Shown: positions 23,277 to 36,155 of the stretch, in pieces | Position numbering within the stretch: the first letter of the stretch is position 1 | How the letters are laid out: each line of letters begins with the position of its first letter | Position numbers and translations under genes: made by a program | Origin: Bugula neritina | Lineage: Eukaryota > Bryozoa > Gymnolaemata > Cheilostomatida > Bugulidae | Assembly (NCBI GenBank): GCA_964035545.1 | Contig: OZ037766.1 | Location: 4,317,722 to 4,381,721 of the forward strand | Reading direction: 5' to 3' | DNA length: 64,000 nucleotides | Notes under the pieces: model-generated | Databases searched by the model: none | The model's input: the letters and a program-made list of their open reading frames with translations, nothing else | What the model was told of the DNA's origin: nothing

Positions 23277-25845
23277 TTAATTACATTTCGCAACAAATGA
23301 TTTTATCCACTCCTGGAGTCTACTGAGGTCATATGACAGTGGCCCAGAACCCCCTTCATATACCACCGTACCGTCTAGTACAACATACAGTCTCTCTGGG
23401 AAAGCTGCGAACTTTAAACTCACGGAGTTGTTCATCATGTCCACCAAGATTGGGAACTTCATATTACATTCTGATTTCATGTCGGCTGCAACCTGAAGTA
23501 AATCATGTGCTAGCACTGTAAAAACTAGAAACTTATATCATTACGCATCTATCTGCCTTAGTTTAAGTCAACATGGTGTTATAATTTAAATATAATATAG
23601 ATATATAATTGGTATTGTAAAATAATTTTGCCCCCCCACTGGGATCGAACCCGAGACCTCCGGCTTGCAAGCAAGTGTGCTAACCATTACACCACGGAAC
23701 CCCTGGGTAGACTCATCACTACAGGTATATAATTTGTATATCAAATCTTATCATGACCATATAAATAAATATACCTGCATTCTTTCACTGCAACTAGTAG
23801 CTTGATCTATACCTTTAAACTCAAGAGGATGAGCTTCTGCAATGTAGACTGCAGCAAAGTCCATCGACTCTTTATATTGGTCGGCGAGATCACAGAAAAC
23901 CTGCATCTCAAGCCTGAAAAGTAAAATCAGAAGTCAAGACGGCATAACTAATTGGAGAACGAGCAAGAGTATAAGTAGGCACACTGCATGTAAGCTGAGT
24001 ATGTGTTCTCATTTCCGTTCACCTAATATTTTGAAAAGTATTAGCAGTTGCTAGAGCTACACTAGATTATAAGAACTAATAATTAATTTCACTTTAATTT
24101 AGTTGACTGCTACCAAACTGAAGTTTCAAACAAAACCAATTATTACTATCTTGGTACGTGTGAGTACTTGAGTGAATCGTCAAAACATATAAGTTTGTTA
24201 GTCAAAAATAGAAATAATTAAGAAAGAATATTTTACAAAATTCAACATCATGTTAACTGCAGTAAAAAAATGAAATGCATTTGCTGAAGCTGATTGCCAT
24301 GTTCAAACTGTCCTTTTTTTGCTGACTTTTGCATTTTAGCAGTTGGCTTATTTGAAAGTCAATGCGTAGTGTTACAAAATATTACTGGTTACCTGCTGTA
24401 TTTCAAAAATGTAAGTGTTACGTGTAGCAAACAAGTAACAAATAGCTAATGATTATCTATGTATCAAAGTACAAGAAATTAAAATGTTACATACAAACTA
24501 CATAGCTCATCACAATCAAATTTTCTAAAAACCTACTAAAAATCAACATTGAATATTCAACAGTTTCTGGTTTTCAAACAGCTAAAAGTGTAAATTAATT
24601 AGTCATCATTTATGTACATGTAGCTAATATTATATTGGCTTAAGAATACCTGAAAGGGTGTCAGGTATAGCTGCCAAAGTTCAACACCAAAGGTCTGCCC
24701 TTTTTAGCAAATGACAGAAGTGTTGAAACTTTTTTAGACTCTAAGTCTATAACATCTCCATCAGGAGCAGGCAACCCTTGGTATGCTTCTTTATAAATAG
24801 CAGTTATGAAGAATTTGTAAAAAAACTGCATCTAAAAGGTATATAATAATATATCATTATATTCTAGGATTATTAGAGTATATAATTCTTCTAAGACCTC
24901 ATATACGTATTTGTAACAACAACGTTTATTGGCTGTTAAATTTAAATCTTTGCTTGAAACTGCCTTTTTAGACTTTAAAACTTTTGAACGCATAAAAATT
25001 GTTCAAATCATCATTACAGTATACCAGTTTTCAACTTTTTCATACCCATATAAATAAGATCATAGTTTATATCAAATGCGAAAATAGTCTGAATTTACTA
25101 TTAAAACCTAAACTAATTTTTGCTCACCACCCTAGAATGATGAAATACTCGTCTCATTGCTTTCGGATTCGCAGAAAATTCCTTCTTGAACAAGTTATTG
25201 GAAAAGAAGTGCAGCATGATTTCTAGAATATAAATAAATGATCTCTACAGCATCAACAAGAGTTTACCAGGTACTTTTCAAATTAAAGACGCAATATATA
25301 TTAATCACAGTCTAGCCGGAGTCAGGTAACACTTCATTAGGTATCTATTGCTCATTAAACCAACTATAGAGGTAGAAGATCGAGTGCCAACTTGCCTACT
25401 AACAGCTTGCTCTACTCTTGACACAACCTTAACAAATGATTACTGCATGTGTATACCAGTATATTATATGCTGTATGTTAGTATACTTACAAAAAGTATT
25501 GCATTATTTCTCAAAGGTTTGATTTGAACAAACGTTAAATTAAATTTCTAACTTTTTCTTTAAGTCCTTCCAAATAGCCAACGGGATAGCATAGTGTAGG
25601 TATCTTCCTCTATTGCCACTAAATAACCTACTTTTCAAGCTTAACATAAGTAGAATAGTCTTACCTGCAACCCTTTGGTTTACCAGTTCTTCCAGCTTGT
25701 GGAATCCAAGATAATCAGAAAGGAAGTATATAAAGTTGATAGCAAGAAATACAGCCAGCACTCCCAGTGTTTCACATATAGCTATTAGCAATCTTATGGA
25801 AACATGCCAGGGCTGACTGGTGTCTTGGGCTGCTGATACCCCCAT
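23277..25845 (-). CDS. dio: Iodothyronine deiodinase-like selenoprotein, copy 2 (5 coding exons)
   Basis: Exons: 25845-25665, 25222-25128, 24831-24650, 23913-23775, 23492-23277; about 270 residues. The chosen start MGVSAAQ matches the MGVTETI start of copy 3, although an in-frame ATG at 25872 would add nine residues. The TM anchor spans about residues 20-42. The catalytic motif is NFGSYT-U-HPF (TGA at 24663-24661, residue about 149), followed by the RLEMQVFCDLADQYK exon with the AEAHP His motif and a C-terminal FPERLYVVLDGTVVYEGG. Exons 3 and 4 are the same length (182 and 139 bases) as in copies 1 and 3, showing descent by tandem duplication. Overall it is closer to copy 3 than to copy 1. 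The role is expected to be reductive deiodination of iodothyronines at a membrane; the real substrate is not known. Confidence 0.95.
23630..23725 (-). repeat. tRNA-derived SINE-like repeat, family A
   Basis: On the minus strand there is a box A-like TGGTGTAATGG (23694-23684) and a box B-like GGGTTCGATCC (23652-23642). A good acceptor stem and anticodon stem cannot be folded. It shares about 35 bases upstream of box A with the copy at 45985-46075, so it is a repeat family rather than a functional tRNA. It lies in intron 4 of deiodinase copy 2. Confidence 0.7.
24661..24663 (-). other. Selenocysteine TGA codon, deiodinase copy 2
   Basis: In-frame TGA between Thr and His in the NFGSYT-U-HPF motif. 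The frame continues through two more exons. Confidence 0.94.
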
Positions 25846-25872
25846 AATCTCTCGCTGACTATCAACAAACAT

Positions 25873-28800
25873 TACCACAAGTTCACAGGGTATACATAAT
25901 AATGAAGCAACTTTAGTAGCTTGAATAGTTTACAAATTTTAATGATCTGTGTAAAAAGGAAGAGCAAGAAATTGCTTTAAAAATTATATAAATATCATTT
26001 TCTATGACAATGGCACTTTTTCTCTCTACTTGGTGTAATTGCCTTTTACAGAAACTTGCAGCTAGTTTGTTATAGCCATAGAGTGTGTACCAGAAGATAG
26101 AATAGGATATGTGAAAAAAAACTTTAAATTTTAAAAAGATATCTTAGCCTACCTCTTATTTAGAAGAAGCTTCTACATGCTATGAATCTGCAGTACGGTG
26201 TTCTATCTCCAGGCACATGCATGCAAACTGAGATGTTGCGTTGGAATAGTTCAATAATAGATTCCTGACTAATGAGGCGTGAATGACATTTTGCATATAG
26301 CATTTAGTTCAACAATTTTGTATATATAACTTAGTGCCAGCCTCGTATCAAGACATTTTTCATTCTATTGCTATTTCGCCACCGCAGCATGCGACGAAGT
26401 TTATTATGCGTATGGGTGTGACCTTTAGCTCATAGTTTAGTTTGGTGTTCTATTTTAGAACTTGATTGCTTTTTCCTAGCCAGACAACTGCTTATTATGC
26501 ACAATTTTGCTAAGACTTCTAGCAATTCTGCATCTATATATCTATGTTTTGCTGCAGATTATGTATAAGTACTTATGTGTATATAATTATATATATACAC
26601 TTAGTTCATATTTGAAAAGTCCTTTATTTAAAAAAAGCAATACTCCTTTTTAGAAATAACTTACTTTATAAATATAAACTGCAACATAATATTAGCTTTA
26701 TCACCAGAGAGAAATGATACTTCGTTATGCCTCAAATTTCTATCTAGACTAACATATAAATTATATAGCATACATGCTGCCAAGCTACATATAATTTTTT
26801 TCTTATTATAGCATGTCTTTTTTTAGAAAACTTCTACTTTTGTCTATTAAACTATGGAAGACAAGTTACTAAAAGAAAGACAACTTCTATTCAATTTAGG
26901 CAAAAGGTGTAGTTGGTAAATTTTTCAGCTGTAAATTCAATACTAGCAACAAACAAAAATTTTTTCTAGCATTACGCGCTATTTAAGATTAAATTGGTGT
27001 AATTTAGACATGTTTTCTAGTATGAATAGCCCTTGATGCTGTGGGCTGTTTTCGATAACCTTTCAACAACTGAAAGGTTTAGCAATGAAAGTGTTCTTAA
27101 AAGTGAATAGTATAATATATTATTAAATATGCCGCACTATATCTGTGATACAAGACACATCATATTTGCGCATAGTAATTTATATATTGATGGTAAGGCT
27201 GATGAGACATCTTTATGAAGACTTTAGCCATCAGTATAGTCATAATATTTAAAAACTACTATATAGTGATGGTCTACCAACACATGGCTTTGTCTTGAAG
27301 CAAATAATGCTTATGAGAGACTTGAGTAAACACTAGTTTTCCAACAGCTAATAGTAAGTAAATGAAAAGGTTCGGTATATTATATAGTTATTGTCACATG
27401 CTGTAACAGCTGAACTATGGAGTGACAGGTTGAAGTGTTATGATATGCAAGTGTCTGAAAATGGTACGCTTTTTGGCATACAAGTATCATAGTTTATCTA
27501 GTCTGACAATAGAGTCAGTACAATAACAATCTTACTTGGCACGCTGAGTTGGACGCTGCATACATATCATGTGAGTTGCCAGATGCTATATATTTCTAGT
27601 TTCTAGTAGTAACTTGTGTAAGCATAGGGCCATACAACGAGGAGTTTCTGCATGCAGGTCCAAATATTTGAAAATCCACACACACAATGCATTAGTTGTG
27701 AGTGCAAAAAGCTTATTAGCTAATGATTTATTGCCATTTAACTTTGCTGCTTGCCTACAGGTGTTTGTTTTTTAATCTACATCATCTGTAAAGCGACTTA
27801 GATATTATGGAAAATGCAAACTATTTGAAACTGTTTTAAATCAGTTCGCTAAAAGTTAAAACAAGAATTGAAATTAAAAAAGTGTGCTCGCTAATGAAAA
27901 CCAACCAATTAGATCAAACTCACACGAGCTTTCTGCACTCTCCGCTCAGCACGTTATCCCCATTTTTGGGCTAGACGGGTTTCCAAGCATGTGGCCCTTT
28001 GCTAACAGTGTCGCAGAAGAACAATAAGAATCGCAAGGTATGTGTTGTTTTCAGAGAAAGTTTTAGCCCATTGTTTTGGCTAGTAATGACCTTACATGAG
28101 AGGAAGAAGGAAAGAGAGAAGCAATGTTTAAATAAGTTAATAAGAAATTTACATTTTGTCAACCAAATATTATAGTTACATAGGACTTATAGTTGAATAA
28201 GTTTACAATTTAAAAGAAGGTTAGCCATTTAAGTAGAAGTCTGAAGTTTGTTAGTTAAAGCTTTTAAGTAGCTCAGATGGCTTCTGAATGTTCATGAATA
28301 ACTAATTAGGGTCAGCTTTGCCATTTATATTGTGTTTTAGAGTTTTGCGCTTTTATAAGATGAACAAACATTCATGCCCGTTTATATACATCTTGCAGAA
28401 TGTAGTCATCCTCGGTATGCTTGCAATGGTAATAAGCAAATATAACTAGGTGATCCCACTAAATACATATAATAAAAGCATAACAGGCTATTCTAATGCC
28501 CCTTTTTTTTTAAAATATAAACAGCTATAGCTTTAACAATCTAGAGAGAAGCATGAGCTTAAAATAAGTAGATATTTTGTCATAATTTTAGTTTAAGCTT
28601 GGCTTATGTTCGTGAGATTTATTAGCGCATACTGGAGTTTTCTCCTCAACATAAGAAAATACTGTAATGGATTTTCATCCCCTGTTGTGCTGGAAAGTTC
28701 TAGAATGCATTGCATCATTATTACTAACTATTGCATTATTATTATAATTATACTCTTTTGTGTAGCTTTTATGAATGCCTTCAAAAGGTTGTTATTATAG

Positions 28801-29600
28801 CTAAACTCTTGGGTTATTGAATTATTCATTTTTCTTTGTCTACTTTTCTTTTGTTTCTGTCAAGCTTAACTTTCTTCTGTCTGTTGGAAAATTCTAGAGT
28901 GTGTATGAAAGCAGGCGAGTTACAAAGAGATATGTTCAGCACTTAAGTTTCATTCAACCCACAAAGTTACTACAATACGTTCACTATTGCTTATATAACT
29001 AATATTTTTTCTTATGGGAGCAATAATTATGGTCAGTTGTAATTAATTTTCTATTTCTTGCTATTTAAAATGTTACAATAAGCAATTAAATAGCTTCATT
29101 TAATACAACTGCAACTTTATAGGATAAGATTGTTTTATTTTGTAATAAATCTAAGTAGGTTGTCAATAACGTGATAAGCACTTCCCTGGATGCAATGTTT
29201 ATTGATCTATTTATGATTGTCCAAAAATGTGGACATGACCTGGAGATGCCTATCTCATGATGGCATGTATCTGGAAACAGGGTCACTGCTATTTTGTCAT
29301 GCAGTTGCTACATAATATATACATTCCTAGTCACGAGACTTTCAAATCTCAGAAAACATTTATATATACAAAAACTCAATTTATACATATAGAAATAAAC
29401 ATTTATTTATCACTCTATAACAACTTAATGTATAGTTAGCCTACATAAGTTATTGTTTGTAAAGTGATATACCTTGTAAACAAGAATTTTTACATTCAAA
29501 TAATTTCATAATAATTACATCTTGATTAATTCAGGTTATTTAGCCACTATTGTGCAAAGCAGTGTTTTATAGCATTGTTTTTAGTAAAAACTTGTACCAG
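25873..29600. other. Intergenic, no gene seen
   Basis: About 3.7 kb between the 5' end of deiodinase copy 2 and the 3' UTR of copy 3. Short open frames (27971-28162, 28606-28800, 29086-29286) lack splice context or family similarity. It probably contains the copy 2 promoter. Confidence 0.4.
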
Positions 29601-29654
29601 AAAAGCATGTAAGAGCCAAAAACAATATACCATACTTGGATATTATTGCAAAAC

Positions 29655-29720
29655 ATAGTGGTAACATCAAATTGAGATAGCCTGTTGCCAGATTTATATC
29701 TCAACTGTCATTTTTCTCAC
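29655..29720 (-). promoter_or_regulatory. SECIS element of deiodinase gene 3
   Basis: 3' UTR, about 200 bases after the stop. Quartet strands are ATGA (29711-29708) and TGAT (29669-29666). Helix II pairs AGTTGAGAT with ATCTCAATT. AAA lies 12 bases after ATGA, and a CTG-GCAA-CAG mini-hairpin caps it. Compared with copy 2, one helix pair changes from A-U to G-C, a compensatory change. Confidence 0.9.
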
Positions 29721-29913
29721 GGATGTTTTGGAAATATCTAGGAAGTATACTTGTTGGTTAAATTGCTTTATCAATAAACAATATATGAAAATATAATATT
29801 GTCACGTAGCTACTAAATACTGATATTCATAATGTAACACTTGTATGTAAGCTATGTACTAGTAAATGTAGTAAACTATAGAAGCTGAATTGCATCCTTT
29901 AATTTAAGTATGT

Positions 29914-32428
29914 TTAAATGCTAGATGTGTAATTCTGAATAAATGCCTCCAGCTCCTTGATACTGTAGAAGAATGGCCCAAAACCCCCTGCATACACCAC
30001 TGTACCGTCTAGTACCACATACAGCCTCTCTGGGAAAGCTGCGTACTTTAAGCTCACGGAGTTGTCCATCATGTCCACCAAGATTGGGCACTTCATATTA
30101 CAATCTGATTTCATATCTTCTGCTGTCTATAACATGAAATATATACACCGAATGCAGTATTCCATGCGTTAGCACCAACTAACTAATTGAATTACAATTG
30201 CAGGCAACAAATAAATTCATACAAGTGGAACAGTTTTTAGCGATTCAAGTGTTATTCTGCAAACTCTTGCAATAAACATGATCATAATTGAGCAAATAAA
30301 TGTTCTAACAAAGCATTTGTCAGTTCAACGTAGATCTTAAATACTTTGTCTTTCAAAACTTACAAATGGCCAATTAATCAAAGCAAATACTTTGCATAGT
30401 AAATGTTTGAATTTTATTTGACTTTATATAAAGTTACTTCTGATTCCAATTTATATTTTGCATTACTATAATATATATTTACATTCTCGAGAGCTTGGAC
30501 AATTACACCAATTGTCAATCCATTAATTATTTCAAAGTTATATTTTTTTCAATATAAGAACCAATGCAACATATACCTGCATTCTTTCACTAGCAGTGGT
30601 AGCTTGGTTTATTTCTTTATATTCAAGAGGATGAGCTTCTGCAATGTAGACTGCAGCAAAGTCCATCGACTCTTTGTATTGGTCGGCGAGATCACAGAAT
30701 ACCTGCATCTCCCCTCTCCACAATAAAACACTCAAATCATTAATAAAATGAGGCAATGCTAACACAAAAGTAATACAAATGTATATATATTACACATTTA
30801 CTACCAAAGGGAAAAAGTTTTTATAACAACAAGATTCTATTTGAAAATCTTTTCTTCTCTTTTAAAGCAGAATATAGATTTTCAACTGCTATAAAATACA
30901 GAATAAATATCAATTGCAAAACTACAGTTCATAAGAAAAAAGGGTGTGTCCAGCAGTAAATGGTAAATTGGGTTTAAAATTTACCTGAAGGGGTGTCAGG
31001 TATAGCTGCCAAAGTTCAACACCATAGGTCGGCCTTTTTTAGCAAATGATAGAAGTGTTGACACTTTCTTAGATTCTAAGTCTATGACATCCCCATCAGG
31101 AGCAGGCAACCCTTGATATGCTTGTTTGTAAAGGGCATTTGTGAAGAGTATATATAACCCTTGACTCTAGAATAGATATTTTTGCATTGAAGTCGTCTGA
31201 CATTCTTCTACAGACATGCATGAAATGAACACTCATAATAATATGTTACGCATTTTCATGTTTCAATTAATGATAGAAATAATGTAGAATAGGAATAATG
31301 TAGGCTATTTGCTTTAGTGTTGACACTACAAATTGGCAATTTAAGTTCTCCCTTTGAACAAATTTAGTATGTAGTATATTTTATTTAAACTTCACTCTGC
31401 ATATAGTCTTGCTAATTTATATCAACCCAAACGCTTGATAATTTTGCTAATATAACTATATGCACATGCATGCACATAAGTTATTAAGTTGCGAAAAGCA
31501 TGTATAGTAATAATATACACCTAAGGTACATGTTTTGAGCTATATTATTTTAAAAATTTAGGCGTTATAAAGTTAGAACGCACAATGAGTATAGTAACTC
31601 CTGCTACGTTCTTATTTCAACCGTAAATAAATAAAATTTATGAGCTTGCAGAAAAAATGCCAAACAAGTAAAACATCTAAACTTGTAAAAAATTTAGTTT
31701 TTCTCAGCAATACATTGACTTTGTTATATACCTAATTGAATTGAGTAAACATGGGTTATATAGTAAACTTACAAAAACGCCAGAATAGTGGCAGAGATAT
31801 CTAACCCAAGTTTTAGCATCACTGCTGAAATTCTTTCTCAACACATCATTGGAGATGACGCTAGCTATGAAATCTATAACATTATCAGTAATATGTAGCA
31901 ACTTTAACAGTGATGTAATACAGCATGCACACTAAAGTTTTATGCTTGCACAAATAACATCGTCTACCTAACTTATAGAAAATAGGAACATGGTTAAAAA
32001 CTATATTTGTATATTTTGCATGTCTATCTATTATCTACAGTTTAATTATCTAAAAGAGCACGCGCATATATATATAGTTATTACTAATTTGCAGGTTGCA
32101 AGACTTAATAGCTGTTTTTCTTTGCAACTATTTGTCTCTAAAACTTGAACTTAGCCAAATTTTGCTTAATTCTGCACCAATTAGAGCATATGTTTATTAC
32201 ATGCAGTCAAATGCTTGGCAGTTCTTTACCTGCGACCAATTTCTTACCTCCTACAAGTTGGTTTGCCGAATCTTCTAATTTTTTAAATCCAAGATAATCA
32301 GAAAACAGAAAAACAATATTCATAATAAAGACAACAACTAACAACCCGAGTGTTTGACTTAAAGCTAATATCAGTCTGATGGAGATATGCCATGGAGGTT
32401 GAGGCTCTATCGTCTCTGTCACCCCCAT
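29914..32428 (-). CDS. dio: Iodothyronine deiodinase-like selenoprotein, copy 3 (5 coding exons)
   Basis: Exons: 32428-32248, 31873-31773, 31166-30985, 30715-30577, 30126-29914; about 271 residues. A good acceptor (TTTGACAG) lies one base before the ATG, so MGVTETI is the likely true start and at least one 5' non-coding exon exists upstream. The TM anchor spans about residues 21-43. The active site is NFGSYT-U-HPF with TGA at 30998-30996 (residue about 151). The exon 4 start RGEMQVFCDLADQYK and C-terminal FPERLYVVLDGTVVYAGG match the family. The second exon (FIASVISNDVLRKNF) is the part most diverged from the other copies, consistent with the variable linker between anchor and catalytic domain. 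A CA-type microsatellite sits just upstream of the first acceptor. Confidence 0.95.
30996..30998 (-). other. Selenocysteine TGA codon, deiodinase copy 3
   Basis: In-frame TGA at the conserved catalytic position, between ACC and CAC codons, with downstream exons in frame. Confidence 0.94.
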
Positions 32429-32471
32429 GCTGTCAAATAGAACAATACCTACAATAATTATCACAGCCCGG

Positions 32472-32682
32472 CGTGCACAAACTTACACACAAACACACAC
32501 ACACACACAAACACACACAAACACGCACACACACGCACAAACACACGCACACACAAACACACACAAACACACACACGCACACACACACACAAACACACGC
32601 ATGCACGCACAAACACACGCACACACACAAACACACGCACACGCACAAACACACACACAAACACACACACACACAACCGTTA
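32472..32682. repeat. Imperfect CA microsatellite (ACACAAAC/ACGC variants)
   Basis: About 210 bases of CA repeat with interspersed CAAA and CGCA units. It lies some 45-250 bases upstream of the acceptor preceding the start codon of deiodinase copy 3, so on the transcribed strand it is a GT-rich tract in a 5' UTR intron. The open frames on both strands here are translations of the repeat. Confidence 0.95.
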
Positions 32683-32689
32683 TATAAAA

Positions 32690-34880
32690 CACAACGACAA
32701 AATCACTAAAAACACCGACTTTATATAGCGCAATTTAAAACCCAATAAAAGTGCTTTCTTCATATCAACAATTCAAGTTTTGCAATATTAGGAATATGTT
32801 TACATCTTCTACGCTAGAAATTTATAACAAATACCTGTAATGGTGAAGTGAAAGATTTAAGTTCACATTTGTGTCCACTCAGCCAGCAAGTTTATCAAGT
32901 CACTGTATTACCACAGTCTACCGTCACCCAATTCTAAAGTTCAACTGATAAGGAAATGTAAAAATAAATAATCTGCCCAGCAACAGTAACAATGAAACAC
33001 AGTAATGCATGTATGCTTGGTCACTGTCATGTCAAGGGGTTTGCAGGCAATTTTGAAATAGTTTGTTGGCAAATGTGGCTTATAACATGGAAGGCAACTC
33101 CAAAAATCATTTCAAACCACACTTTAGGTAATATCAGACACTGACTGATGTGATAATACAATTGGTTGAATTGAATCTCACAGTTCTATACCCAACTTTT
33201 ATTGCAATTGTCAAATTAATTAGTTCAACTTCATGTACCCACAAAGCACACGGCACACGCATATAAGTTTGAGATAGATGATTACATAAAAACTTAAATA
33301 AAAGTAAATAAAATAAATAGCATATATTTATTAAGATCAACAAATTCTATATATAATCTACATTTCAACTTTCTAGTAGCAAGCCACCCATAGTATTTAT
33401 TCGTATCACTGTTACCATTAACCTATGACCATCAGTTTGTCAACACATATGCACAAAAATACAAACATAAAGGTGAATTTTATATAACTATACAGTGTAA
33501 TGTCTATTGGAACTTCTAATTGTAACTTGTATGATATAAGGTTGCAAGCAGACAAAAAGTTTCAGTCAACTTTAACCTAAAACTTTCTGCTAACTTACAT
33601 TATGTAACGACTAATTTTTAAACAATTGGTGATTTCATCTCTGTAGCTGTTTTAGATACTGGGGGTTTTCAGATATACGTTAAGTACCTAATGCAACGCA
33701 ACGTGTATATATACACGCAATTATATTCTAGATAGCTGTGTATAATATAATGGTATATAATATATATATATTCTATACATTATATATATATAATGTTACG
33801 TTTCTATTGTACTAACCGGCAGTATTGTTTGTAGAAGCTTCTTCTCTTCCGTCACGTCTGATTAGGACGAACTTCAGCACAAGAGATCAGAGATTTTTTT
33901 GCAGCTGTCACATCAGTTCAGAGTGATCTCTCCTTATAAGTTATACTTATGCTAGCTAGAGCTCCGATGCTTGATGTAAAGGTTATAAGATTAGCGAAAG
34001 TGTCAAGTATGGCATTTCTAAAGACTAAAATATGCTCTAATCCTTAGTCTAGGAGTTCATGTACAGAAATGTATATGTTAAAATACGATAAAGTATGTAC
34101 GTTGTTGCTAAACTAAATATAAATGTATTATCTCCAGCAATTAAGTGAATGTCCTTATATATCGTGATAACCTCTATGTGTGTCTAATTATTGTTGCTAT
34201 TACTATAATATATTGTATATACTGTGTATATGGCAATAGCAATTTGGCAAAATATAATCATACAAAAGATGTAGAATACAAATGTAAGCATTCAATACAA
34301 GAGAGTATTAAGCCCTAACCAAAGTGACATGGAGTTGAATACTATATAATGTTGTATACTATATATCACTCATATCAGTGTATAGCACACGTAATGTCAG
34401 TTATAATATAATACCTCAAAACATCTATAGCACTGTGATAGTCATTAATGTATTAGCCAATAAATAAAACTAAAATCATATAAAAAACATGTAAATATAT
34501 TATTCATGGTCTTTTATTATACAGGCAAGTTATTGCGGTTTTACTACTAGAGGATAAAGTTAGAGTTGTCCACCTCTCTATCGCCATTTTCTGAGATGTC
34601 ATAAAGGATATATGTCGTATTTTACGACTGTTGAGTCGAATATAAAAACAATAATCGATCCCATCTAGTAATTATGTGACTGGTTTCCGTTTTATATGTA
34701 AAATATCAGTAATCCTTGTAATACTTGTACTAATACTAATACTATTACTAATAGTGTAATAGTAATACTTATACTTGTACTAATAGTAATACTTATACTT
34801 ATGCTTATAATAACACTAACAGTATGAGTATTATCAATAAATATATAAATTAATTTTCTTCAAGCTCAGGTAATAAATCG
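32690..34880. other. Intergenic spacer, probable divergent promoter region
   Basis: Divergent interval upstream of deiodinase copy 3 (minus) and the sorting nexin gene (plus). No coding exon was recognised. It contains AT palindromes around 33750-33795. The missing 5' exon of the sorting nexin gene should lie here or in the repeats that follow. Confidence 0.35.
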
Positions 34881-34889
34881 GTTTTAGTA

Positions 34890-35640
34890 ATATGAATATC
34901 AATATCAATATCAATATGCAAGTTTGACTATAAGTATAAATATAAGTATATCAATATGAATATACCAATAATTATAATATATCAATAATTTTTATGTGCA
35001 ATATGAATATGCATATTCACTTATTGAATATGCATATTCATATTGCATATAAACATTTTCTGCTGTAGACTAGCAGTAGCACTAGCAGTAGCACTAGCAT
35101 GGCACAAAAATTCAAAATCAAAATGAAAATGAGCATTCACTCTCCATCACTATCAGTGTCAGTGTCACTCACAGTCACTGCGACTGTCAGTCCGAGTCTC
35201 AAGTTTATTTGATCACTAATAATAAATCAATATCATACTCATACAGTGATACTGACTATCAGTACCATTATGACTATCACTTATCAGTATGATTATCATT
35301 ATCATTATAAATATGAGTGTATTAAGTTCAACTGTGACATTAAGTGGTTAAATACCAGTATTACTATTAGTATTACTAATGGCATTAGTATCACTATTAG
35401 TATCACAGCCACTAAAACTATGGTTATGACTATCACTATGACTATGAAGTGTGAGTATCACTGTCATTAGTATCACTATGAGTATGTATGGTGTCAGTAT
35501 CAGTATGATTATGAATATTAATAGGAGTATCAGTATCAGCAGGTGTAGCAGTTTCACTATGACTATGACTATCAGTATGACACTGGCTTTGAGTCACTAT
35601 GACTAAGTCTAATGAGTAGATTTTCCAAAAGCACTATGAC
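34890..35640. repeat. Simple-sequence tract of TATCAA/CACTAT/GACTAT-like hexamers
   Basis: About 750 bases of shifting 6-base units (TATCAATATGAA-like, then AGCACTAGCAGT, then ACTATCAGTATG-like). Open frames at 35246-35470 and 35348-35557 are repeat translations. A perfect palindrome with 22-base arms lies at 34997-35047. Confidence 0.8.
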
Positions 35641-36155
35641 TATCTATGCATACGGCCTGTAAGTTGAAAAATCATTTGAAATTATTACACAGTATTACTG
35701 AATACCATAATCAACTATTGTAAAAATGGTATTGTTATAACATGTTGCAAATAATGATAGTTTTTTGTATAAGCTTGAGCAAAGTATGTATTGGAATATT
35801 ATGTACTTATAGGAAAGTTAAATGTGTAAGTATTAATATAACACAATATAGGAACTGAAACTTTGAATTAATAAAATTAATAAAAATTGACTTGTATAAT
35901 CGAAGACATAACCTATAGATTTGATGGCCTAATATTCTGTTATCATATATTTTTATTAACTTTATTGTTTGCAACTGAAAGAAATGAGGAGCTGGGAGAA
36001 CAGAGTTGCATGTTTTCATTTTTGTAAAGAAAGTGCCAATACTATGTTATATAGTTTTTCGTGCCTTCTATTTTAGAGTCAGCTAAATGAAATCTTCAAC
36101 ATGTAAAATATAGAATTTTATTTTAAGGTGAATAATTTTTAGTAATTTGTTATAG

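Noticed and set aside
23630-23725. Functional tRNA gene on the minus strand
   Set aside because: Boxes A and B fit, but acceptor and anticodon stems do not pair, and a related copy with a shared non-tRNA extension exists at 45985.
32427-32709. Several overlapping His/Thr- or Cys/Val-rich open frames on both strands
   Set aside because: They are translations of the CA microsatellite.
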